Positions 18,649 through 25,544 of a stretch of DNA of 64,000 nucleotides are shown here, one piece after another. A program made the translations under genes and the position numbers. The stretch comes from UBA830 sp038146925 (GTDB lineage: Bacteria; Pseudomonadota; Alphaproteobacteria; MPNO01; UBA830). The stretch covers positions 186,001-250,000 of the forward strand of contig JAYQSP010000001.1 of assembly GCA_038146925.1 (NCBI GenBank). The letters run 5' to 3'. Position 1 is the stretch's first letter. Every line of letters begins with the position of its first letter. The notes beneath the pieces are model-generated. The model saw nothing but the letters and a program-made list of their open reading frames with translations. It had not been told where the DNA came from and did not search any database.

Positions 18649-19151
18649 TGGGAACCGCTACTAGACGTGAACACCTCTGTTTTAACACCCAGAAGTTCGA
18701 GATTCCCCAAGGTGGTCGACGAAAGACTAAGCCCCTCGTTACTGGCTGCTTTCGCCGACTGGGTAACAATATCGGCGAAGCCGCCGAGAGTCGATTCGAT
18801 CCGGATTTTAGCGTCCGATCCCTTAAGAACAAGTTGCATCCAGCCATGCGCGCCGTCGCGCCGGGTGGAAAAGTATTTCAGGCGCATTTCCTCAAGGTCC
18901 TGCCAGCGAAGGGATCGCGAAAACGGCCCAGAAACCGAAACGGATGTTTCGTCCAGTTCGATGACGCTGGCATGACGGATCACGACGTTTGCCGCGTATA
19001 CGGCGAACAGGAAAACCAGAAACATCAGCGTCCACGACACCGGCTCCGCGGTCGGCACGATGAATATCGGCCCGGCTGTCACCGCCAGGCCGACGCCTGC
19101 CCGGATATAGTCCGGCGCGATCGTCCGTATGGTATGGCGGTATTGCGTCAT
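18645..19151 (-). CDS. Membrane protein with PH-like domain, unknown function
   Basis: 168 residues. After a short N-terminus (MTQYRHTIRTIAPDYI) come two hydrophobic segments, about residues 17-33 and 40-58 (TLMFLVFLFAVYAANVVI). A soluble beta-rich part follows, beginning ASVIELDETSVSVSGPFSRSLRWQDLEEMRLKYFS, which resembles bacterial PH-like domains (bPH2/YdbT-type). This assignment is a pattern judgement only. ATG 19151 forms an ATGA overlap with the deacetylase stop; the stop overlaps the ATPase start in the same way. Its position between the glycosyltransferase half and the ABC importer half of the run suggests a role in the same process. Confidence 0.7.
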   Translation of the reverse strand: MTQYRHTIRTIAPDYIRAGVGLAVTAGPIFIVPTAEPVSWTLMFLVFLFAVYAANVVIRHASVIELDETSVSVSGPFSRSLRWQDLEEMRLKYFSTRRDGAHGWMQLVLKGSDAKIRIESTLGGFADIVTQSAKAASNEGLSLSSTTLGNLELLGVKTEVFTSSSGSQ

Positions 19152-19915
19152 CGTGGAACCGGAAACAGGGCGCGCGCCGACGCCCACTGAGCCGCCGGAT
19201 GGCCGGTTGTCACATCGATGAATGCGTCGATAAAGGCCCAGCAGGCATCGTCATGCGCCAGATGATGGGTCAGCAATCCGGTGGCTTCGCCGCGATCGGC
19301 CAGCCCGCCGCGCTTTGCCGAAAGATGCGCGATGGCAGCCGACAGGGTCGCTTGATCCCCTGCATATCCGCGATCTCCGTCCCAGTCGACGATGTCGATA
19401 TGCGTGTTGACGGCTGTCAGACCGGGCGCCGGTTGCACGGCCTCTCGTGCTCTGAACGTCGAAAGTCCGTGGAAGCCCAGCCCCGGCAACAAAGCGGTGA
19501 CCGGCTCGTCGATCCGGTTCCAGGGCGGGACCATGGTCTCGGTCCAGCCGTCTTCGCCGAAAATGTCGAACATGCGTCCCCGCCCGTCGGCCAGTTCGCG
19601 GGCGATATCCCACAAGGCGCGGTCGTCGCCGAGTTCGGCCTTCTTGCCCGTCCCGTCCCTGTGATTCCGGTGCGCGTATCCGTGTTGCAGTATGTCGATG
19701 CCGTCGCCCGACAGGATGTCGGCCAACGCCGGCTGCGCGTTCGCGGGGATGACTGCAATCGCAACCGGTACCCCGCTTTTCCGGTGGAGGTCGAGCAGTC
19801 GGTCGAGCGCCGGCGTCGGCCCGACCGCATCGTCGTCGCGCCACCAGAACGTCGCGACGTCGCCGGCTTCCGCCCAGAGATCGAGTTCGGCCGTTAAATC
19901 TTTCCAGGTGCTCAC
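19148..19915 (-). CDS. Polysaccharide deacetylase-like protein
   Basis: About 255 residues, NodB-fold-like. The N-terminal part has FWWRDDDAVGPTPALDRLLDL, with the DD expected for the metal site, then VPVAIAVIPANAQP and ILQHGYAHRNH, the two-histidine HxxxH-type metal motif. MVPPWNRI corresponds to the later conserved block. No signal peptide is present, so a cytoplasmic or lipid-linked substrate is likely. The start is taken as GTG 19915, which overlaps the preceding stop as GTGA; an upstream ATG at 19945 would increase the overlap. Likely removes an acetyl group from an amino sugar made by the neighbouring glycosyltransferases (inference). Confidence 0.82.
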   Translation of the reverse strand: MSTWKDLTAELDLWAEAGDVATFWWRDDDAVGPTPALDRLLDLHRKSGVPVAIAVIPANAQPALADILSGDGIDILQHGYAHRNHRDGTGKKAELGDDRALWDIARELADGRGRMFDIFGEDGWTETMVPPWNRIDEPVTALLPGLGFHGLSTFRAREAVQPAPGLTAVNTHIDIVDWDGDRGYAGDQATLSAAIAHLSAKRGGLADRGEATGLLTHHLAHDDACWAFIDAFIDVTTGHPAAQWASARALFPVPR

Positions 19916-21075
19916 GCGGCCGCCCGATTGTGATCTCTGAACCATTCCGCGATCAGGCGGGCGCTGGCATCCGCGCCGTCCGTATCCAGACCGGATGCGT
20001 CCGGGGGGGATGCCGCGAATGCGTCGTCGACGGCCTGCGCCAGGGTTTCCGGATCCAGGGCGTCTTCCGGAATGCTGCGGATGCCGCTGCGGTTCTCCAG
20101 AAGCCGCGCGCGCAGCGTCTGTTCGGTTTCAAGCCCGCCGGCATAAGGGACGATGACGCCGCGGGTGCGCGCCGCCATCATTTCCATGACCGTATTGTAT
20201 CCGCCCTGGCTGATCGACAGAGCGCAGTTCGCCATCAGGGTCGTGAAATCGGGGCGCGCGCGCTCCACGATGACGCCGGCCGGCGCCGCGGATTTCAGCG
20301 CGCCGAACACGTCCATGGGCAGAGCATGCCCGGCCAGGATGCGCCAGGTGCGATCTGACAGCGTCGTCGCCGGCCGCGCCGCCATGGCCGCGCGAAACAG
20401 CTCTTCCGACACCGCGCCGCCGCCGGCGGATACGATGACTTCGCCCGTTCCTGCGCCGCCGGGCGTTTTCTGCGGCGTATCGACGACGTAACCGCTATAG
20501 GCGACCCGGTCGGCGATGCGATCGGCGTGGGCGAAGGTGTCGCCGAACGGGATCAGCGTCGGATCGCCGTGGATCAGCACACGATCGTAATAGGTCTCGA
20601 TCCGCTCCAGCATTTCCTCCACCCTTTCGGGTTTGGGCGGCTCGACCAGAATATCGCGGACCGACGAGACGATCAGCGGCGGCGCCTGTTGCGCCTTCGC
20701 GGTTTCCAGCAGCGCGGTCAGTTCACCCCGTAACTGGCGACGACCGAAGGGAAACAGCTCCGTCAGAATGACGGTCGGCGCTTCGGCGGCGTATGCCCCC
20801 AGCAGAAGTGCGCGGCGCCGGTCGCGGAACGCATCGTCGATTTCGGCGTCGTTCTCGTCGATCAGGATCTTGAAGTACTTGTCTGCCGCGCGGACCGGGG
20901 GCAGCTGGATCAGTTTGGCGTCGGCGATATCGAGCCCCGGCACGTCTTGACCGCCGGAAACGACTGTTACTTCCATGCCGGCCCGGCGGAACGCCCGCGT
21001 CAGCGTCGCCGTCCGTTTCAGATGGCCAATCCCCAGCAGATGCTGGACCCAGAAAAAAATTTTCGGGGCGGTCAT
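19912..21075 (-). CDS. MurG-like glycosyltransferase (COG4671 type)
   Basis: 387 residues, GT-B fold. It begins MTAPKIFFWVQHLLGIGHLKR, in which the glycine-rich GIGHLKR loop is the MurG-like N-terminal motif; the C-terminal domain contains VIVSAGGGAVSEELF and SISQGGYNTVMEMMAARTRGVIVPYA, the nucleotide-sugar-binding part. The same architecture recurs in the first gene of the run (24098-25318), although the two proteins are clearly different. ATG 21075 overlaps the stop of the histidine phosphatase gene (ATGA). Donor and acceptor are unknown. Confidence 0.85.
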   Translation of the reverse strand: MTAPKIFFWVQHLLGIGHLKRTATLTRAFRRAGMEVTVVSGGQDVPGLDIADAKLIQLPPVRAADKYFKILIDENDAEIDDAFRDRRRALLLGAYAAEAPTVILTELFPFGRRQLRGELTALLETAKAQQAPPLIVSSVRDILVEPPKPERVEEMLERIETYYDRVLIHGDPTLIPFGDTFAHADRIADRVAYSGYVVDTPQKTPGGAGTGEVIVSAGGGAVSEELFRAAMAARPATTLSDRTWRILAGHALPMDVFGALKSAAPAGVIVERARPDFTTLMANCALSISQGGYNTVMEMMAARTRGVIVPYAGGLETEQTLRARLLENRSGIRSIPEDALDPETLAQAVDDAFAASPPDASGLDTDGADASARLIAEWFRDHNRAAA

Positions 21076-21671
21076 GCGCCGCCGCCATCCAGCAAGCTGA
21101 CGTTCAGCGCGGCGACCTCGAACCCGCCATCCGCGTGGGCCTCGAAGATATGAACGCTCGCCCAGTCCATTTTTTCCGGCGGTTTGCCGACCATGCTCCA
21201 TCCGGTGGCGAGCGACAACGCGGCGCGGATGATTCCCTGATGGCACACGGCACCGGTCGGTTGCCCTGCGGCGGCGACGTCCCGCGCCCAGGCGGCAACC
21301 CGGTCGCGTACGTCGCGCGGGCTTTCCCCGTCATGGGGGCGCAAATCCAGACCCTTCGCCGCGCGGATGGAAACTTCCTCGCCGTAGATCTCGTCCAGCT
21401 CGGTGCGGGTATGTCCTTCCCAGGCGCCCCAGTCCATCTCGATGATGGCGGGCTCCAGCCGGGCGATGTCGAGCGACAGAATCTCCGCCGTCTGCCGGGC
21501 GCGGCTCAACGGACTCGACACCCATTCGAAAGATTTATAGGTCTCCGGAACGCGCCAGCCGGAAACTTCCGCGCGGCCTTCGTCGGACAGTGGCCGGTCG
21601 GTCCGCCCCTGCAGCCGGTGTTCGGCATTCCAGTCGGTCGGCCCGTGCCGGATCAGAGCGATCCGGGTCAT
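21072..21671 (-). CDS. Histidine phosphatase family protein
   Basis: 199-residue phosphoglycerate-mutase-like phosphatase. The catalytic motif is LIRHGPTDWN with the phospho-accepting His near residue 9; SPLSRARQTAEIL, the conserved Glu region MDWGAWEGHT and the second His in AVCHQGIIRAAL complete the active site. It could act on a sugar phosphate or lipid phosphate in the pathway encoded around it, comparable to CobC/GpmB-type enzymes. Both ends form 4-bp overlaps with glycosyltransferase genes. Confidence 0.9.
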   Translation of the reverse strand: MTRIALIRHGPTDWNAEHRLQGRTDRPLSDEGRAEVSGWRVPETYKSFEWVSSPLSRARQTAEILSLDIARLEPAIIEMDWGAWEGHTRTELDEIYGEEVSIRAAKGLDLRPHDGESPRDVRDRVAAWARDVAAAGQPTGAVCHQGIIRAALSLATGWSMVGKPPEKMDWASVHIFEAHADGGFEVAALNVSLLDGGGA

Positions 21672-22819
21672 GCCGCCTGCGCCTTTCGACTGCTTTTGAG
21701 AATGCGGTCCAGTGTTTCTGCGGCCGCTGATATATCGTTTTCCGCCGATGTTCGGGCCAATGCCGCCGACGAAAACGCATCGAGCCTCTCGGAATCGGCA
21801 AGCATCCCATCCACCGCGTCGGCGAATGCAACCGTATCGCCGACCGGACATAAAAGGCCGGTTTCCCCATGGCGAACGACGTCGGGGACGCCGCCTGTCC
21901 TTCCCGCCACAACGGGCAGCCCGGCTGCCTGCGCTTCGAGCATCGCCATGCCGTATGCCTCGTTCACCGCCGGCCAGACCATCAGATCCGTGGCTGCATA
22001 AAATCCCGGCAGGTCGTCCGGGGCGACGGCTCCGGCGAAGCTGACGCGCGCTTCCGGAAATCCCGAAAACGCGTCTTCGACTTCCGGTCGGGCCGGACCG
22101 TCGCCGACGATCAGTAAATTCCATCTGCGATCCGCCAGCCTGCCCAGCGCTTCCGCCAGCACGCGGTAGCTGTCCAGCTTGTCGCCGTCCCGCATCATGC
22201 CGACCGCCAGTAGCGTGGGGTCGGCGGAAGGCAGGCCGAAGCGACCGAGAATAATCTTCCTGAGATGGTTTCTTCGTCCGGCGGCCTCTGTAAAAGGCGA
22301 TAAACCGGTGAAAGGAGCCAGCCTGTGGTACCTGCCGGGGTCGTCGAGCAGCGGCAGAACGCATGCAGCGTCCAGTTTCGACAGGCCGACGATGCCGTCG
22401 GCGGCTTTGATCGCGGTTTCTGCGGCGCGATATCCGATATCCCAGGGCCCGCCCGCCTGTTTCGGCGCATGCGAAACCTCGGCGACGAAATAGGGTATCT
22501 GCAGGGCTTTGCTGACCGCGGGGCCGATCCAGTCGGGGGCTTTGTGATAGAGGTGATAGGTAAACCACGCATCGGGGCGACGGTCGAACGGGCCGGCGCG
22601 CCAGGCGCCGATCAGCGCCCGCGCTTCGTCCTGCGCCCGGGTCGCGAGTTGTCGCTGGACGGCCGGGTCGCCCTTGCCGTCGCGGCTGACGAATTCCGTC
22701 GCGACGTCCACCCGGTGATGCCGTCCCAGCGCCGCGATCAGATTGCGCGCCATCTCGCGGTCGCCGGACGGCACCGGCGACGATGCCGGCTTCATGGGGG
22801 CATAGAAGGCGATCCGCAT
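21668..22819 (-). CDS. Glycosyltransferase family 4
   Basis: 383 residues, GT-B fold retaining transferase. N-terminal MRIAFYAPMKPASSPVPSGDREMARNL is the usual glycine-rich acceptor-side start; the C-terminal domain has LLIVGDGPARPEVE, VSFAGAVAPDDLPGFYAATDLMVWP and the E-x7-E motif NEAYGMAMLEAQAAGLPVVAG, then GGVPDVVRHGETGLLCP. The ATG at 22819 is chosen because the upstream extension lies inside the preceding gene. Ten bp separate it from that gene. Confidence 0.92.
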   Translation of the reverse strand: MRIAFYAPMKPASSPVPSGDREMARNLIAALGRHHRVDVATEFVSRDGKGDPAVQRQLATRAQDEARALIGAWRAGPFDRRPDAWFTYHLYHKAPDWIGPAVSKALQIPYFVAEVSHAPKQAGGPWDIGYRAAETAIKAADGIVGLSKLDAACVLPLLDDPGRYHRLAPFTGLSPFTEAAGRRNHLRKIILGRFGLPSADPTLLAVGMMRDGDKLDSYRVLAEALGRLADRRWNLLIVGDGPARPEVEDAFSGFPEARVSFAGAVAPDDLPGFYAATDLMVWPAVNEAYGMAMLEAQAAGLPVVAGRTGGVPDVVRHGETGLLCPVGDTVAFADAVDGMLADSERLDAFSSAALARTSAENDISAAAETLDRILKSSRKAQAA

Positions 22820-22829
22820 TCCGACGGTC

Positions 22830-24083
22830 TCAGGCGGCGTCGCGGCCGGACATCGATTGCGCCGCGCCCAGTTTCTCCGCCAGGCGGTCGACGCCGGCGT
22901 GAAAGGAAAACGAGCTGCGCACGCGCGCTTCGCCGCTGCGCCCGAGGAATAGCCGGCGGTCCGGGTTGCCAGCCAGTTCGGCGATCGCGTTGCCAAGCGC
23001 GTCCGGGTCTTCCGGCGGGACCAGCACCCCGGTTTCGCCGTCAAGAATCAGTTCGGGGATCGCCGACACATTGGTGGCAATACAGGCCAGTGCCTGGCTT
23101 TGCGCCTCCATCAGCACGTTCGGCAGACCGTCCCTGTCGCCATCGTTGCCGATGCGGCTGGCGAGGACGAACAAATCGGCCTCGCGGTATCGGGCCCTGA
23201 CCTCGTCCTGCGGCAGCGCGCCGAACCAGACGACCCGGTCGGAAATACCCAGCCGTTCAGCCCGATCTTTCAGTTCTTCCCGCAATTCACCGCCGCCGAT
23301 ATGCCAAAGCCGCCAGCTGATGTCCGACGGCAAGCGGCTCAGCGCGTCGAGCAGGATGTCGTGCCCTTTTTTTTCGACCGCGCGGCCCACGCACAGAATG
23401 CGCAGCGGATCGGCGGGGTCGGATCCGTCGCGCAGGGGTTTCCGGTCGGGGCCCGGCGGAAACCGGTCGCCGTCGAGACCGTGATAGACCAGTTCCACTT
23501 TTCCGCCGCTGTCGTCGAGCGCCGCCAGATGATCGCGCGCATAGGCCGAACATGTCACCAGCCAGTCCGCATCCGCCAGTTTTTCGCGCTTCTCCCACTC
23601 GGGTGACGTCCAGATATCCTTGGCGTGGGCGGACACGGTCCATGACCGGCCGGTCAACGCGGCCGCATAACGGGCGACCGATGCCGGCGTGTGAAGGAAA
23701 TGAACGTGAATGTGATCTACATCGGTACCCAGTTCGTGGGCCAGGACGAGCGCCTGTCCGAAACGCCGGATGCGGTTGGGCGTCCGGTCGCGGCACAGAT
23801 CGCGCATCCAGATTTGCCGGACGGCTTTGTAACCGGGCAGTTTCCGGACTGCCCGCCACGCCCGCCACACCCGCCGGGGTTCCTGATACAGATATTCCGG
23901 CAGGTACCGTACCGGCGCCGTAATTTCGTCGTGCACCGGGTGCGTGTACTTGTCCGTCGGATGCCGCAGGGAGACGATTTCGATGTCCAGCCCGCGTTCT
24001 TCAAGCCCGCGAATTTCCTGGGCGATAAACGTTTCCGACAGGCGCGGATACCCTTTTACGACAATGGCGGTTCGGCCGGACAT
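22830..24083 (-). CDS. Glycosyltransferase family 4 (exopolysaccharide type)
   Basis: 417 residues. It begins TAIVVKGYPRLSETFIAQEI, the start typical of colanic-acid WcaL/ExoL-like GT4 enzymes, with HIHVHFLHTPASVARYAA and SAHAKDIW in the N-terminal domain. The C-terminal domain has RILCVGRAVEKKGHDILLDAL and GDRDGLPNVLMEAQSQ, where the first Glu of the EX7E motif is Asp. Lies 14 bp downstream of the first gene in the run and 10 bp upstream of the next. Probably acts at the inner face of the cytoplasmic membrane in assembly of a surface glycan. Confidence 0.92.
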   Translation of the reverse strand: MSGRTAIVVKGYPRLSETFIAQEIRGLEERGLDIEIVSLRHPTDKYTHPVHDEITAPVRYLPEYLYQEPRRVWRAWRAVRKLPGYKAVRQIWMRDLCRDRTPNRIRRFGQALVLAHELGTDVDHIHVHFLHTPASVARYAAALTGRSWTVSAHAKDIWTSPEWEKREKLADADWLVTCSAYARDHLAALDDSGGKVELVYHGLDGDRFPPGPDRKPLRDGSDPADPLRILCVGRAVEKKGHDILLDALSRLPSDISWRLWHIGGGELREELKDRAERLGISDRVVWFGALPQDEVRARYREADLFVLASRIGNDGDRDGLPNVLMEAQSQALACIATNVSAIPELILDGETGVLVPPEDPDALGNAIAELAGNPDRRLFLGRSGEARVRSSFSFHAGVDRLAEKLGAAQSMSGRDAA

Positions 24084-24097
24084 CGTTTTGCGGCCGT

Positions 24098-25318
24098 TCA
24101 GCCCTGGCCGCCGATGGCGGCGATCCGCCGTGCATGACGGCCGGTGAGCCGGTGCGCCAGCCGGTTGACGTTGGGCAGTCCGTCCAGCAGGCCCGGCACG
24201 ACGATATCGGAGGGGCGATTCTGTTGCGGCAGATGGCGCAGCGCTGTCGCCATATCGCGGGCATTGCGCACGCCATCGTCTTCCAGCATCCGGACCAGGC
24301 CGAGTTCCTGGGCGCGATCGGCCCGGATGAACTGCTCCATGCGGGGAACGGTGCGGGGGATGATCAGCGCCGGTTTGTCGAACGTCAGGATTTCGCAGAA
24401 CGTATTGTAGCCGCCCATCGCAACGACGCCCGAAGCGGCCTGGATCAGGGGTTCGATGTTGGCTTCGAAGGTGATCGATTCCACATTCTTCAGTTCCGCG
24501 ACGCGGCGGGCGAACTCAAGCTGCTTTTCCTGCTGCATGAAGGGCCCGAAAACCAGCAGCGCGGGATAGGGAGGCGCGGCTTCGGATTCGTAAGCCCTCA
24601 GGACCCAGTCCACCATGGCCTCTCCATCTCCGCCGCCGCCCGGCGTCACCAGCAGGTAAGGACGGTCGAAAGGGATCGCATGTTCCGCATTGGGGGCGCC
24701 GCGCGCGCCTTCGCGTTCCAGGTATCCGGTGTAGACCATCTTGCGCCGAACCTGGTCCGGCAGCGAAATTTCGGCCAGCGGATCGCAGATTTGCGGCAGC
24801 CCGTAGACCCAGATCTGATCGTACAGGTGTTCCAGCGCCGGAACGACGTTTTTACGCTCCCATTCGGGCGCCAGAAGGGACGGCTCGTCCATGACGTCGC
24901 GCAGCCCCAGAACCAGCGGCGTGCCGCGATCGCACAGCATTTCCAGCGTTTCGCTGACCTCGCCCCGCAGGCCAAGCGGTTCCTTGTCGACGATAAAGAT
25001 GTCGGGATCGAATATTTCGGCCGTGTGTTTGATAATCGAGGCCCGCAACGCCACCGTCTGGTCGATGTCCAGATCCAGGCTGTGGGACGTATAATCGCCG
25101 TTACGCAGTTTGATGACACCGGGCACCCGGACAAAATCGACCCGCCGTTTGAAATCGAAATTGCCGATAATCGGCGAACCGGACAGGATGATCACCGACA
25201 TGTTCGGGTTCTGGTCGACCAGCGCATGGGCGATGGCCCGGCAGCGCCGCAAATGTCCCAGTCCGAAGCTGTCATGACTGTAAATCAGGGCGCGTTGCGG
25301 CTTCTTCTCGTTTGTCAT
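24098..25318 (-). CDS. MurG-like glycosyltransferase (COG4671 type), first gene of the run
   Basis: 406 residues. Begins ALIYSHDSFGLGHLRRCRAIA, the GLGHLRR glycine loop of the family, and has PYLLVTPGGGGDGEAM and AMGGYNTFCEILTFDKPALIIPR in the C-terminal nucleotide-sugar domain. The ATG at 25318 is the first convincing start. It is the promoter-proximal gene of the eleven-gene minus-strand run, starting about 100 bp from a perfect TGTGA-N6-TCACA site in the intergenic region shared with the divergent ABC exporter gene. Confidence 0.85.
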   Translation of the reverse strand: MTNEKKPQRALIYSHDSFGLGHLRRCRAIAHALVDQNPNMSVIILSGSPIIGNFDFKRRVDFVRVPGVIKLRNGDYTSHSLDLDIDQTVALRASIIKHTAEIFDPDIFIVDKEPLGLRGEVSETLEMLCDRGTPLVLGLRDVMDEPSLLAPEWERKNVVPALEHLYDQIWVYGLPQICDPLAEISLPDQVRRKMVYTGYLEREGARGAPNAEHAIPFDRPYLLVTPGGGGDGEAMVDWVLRAYESEAAPPYPALLVFGPFMQQEKQLEFARRVAELKNVESITFEANIEPLIQAASGVVAMGGYNTFCEILTFDKPALIIPRTVPRMEQFIRADRAQELGLVRMLEDDGVRNARDMATALRHLPQQNRPSDIVVPGLLDGLPNVNRLAHRLTGRHARRIAAIGGQG

Positions 25319-25421
25319 GGGGGGTCCCACCCGTGAATAATGCGCAGAATATCGCACAGCTTGCCCCAAGCCCCAAATATTGAATGAAGCAGGAAATCTG
25401 GACCTTTTCGTCTTCCGCGCC

Positions 25422-25437
25422 TGTGACTGACGTCACA
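25422..25437. promoter_or_regulatory. Perfect CRP/FNR-family consensus site
   Basis: TGTGACTGACGTCACA is TGTGA-N6-TCACA, with the dyad extending to CTGTGAC/GTCACAG. It lies in the 226-bp divergent region between the glycosyltransferase run (start 25318, minus) and the ABC exporter (start 25545, plus), about 105 bp from either start codon. A CRP-type regulator binding here could control both units. The regulator is not encoded in the window: the cyclic-nucleotide-binding protein at 28264 has no DNA-binding domain. Confidence 0.6.
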
Positions 25438-25544
25438 GCGGCGGAAAAGGTTTCGTCACAAGTTCGTTGCGGTACGGCTGGACACTGTCGTACAAGAAAC
25501 ACCGATAGCGTAATCTCGCCTCAACATCACCGACGAGCTCCCCC

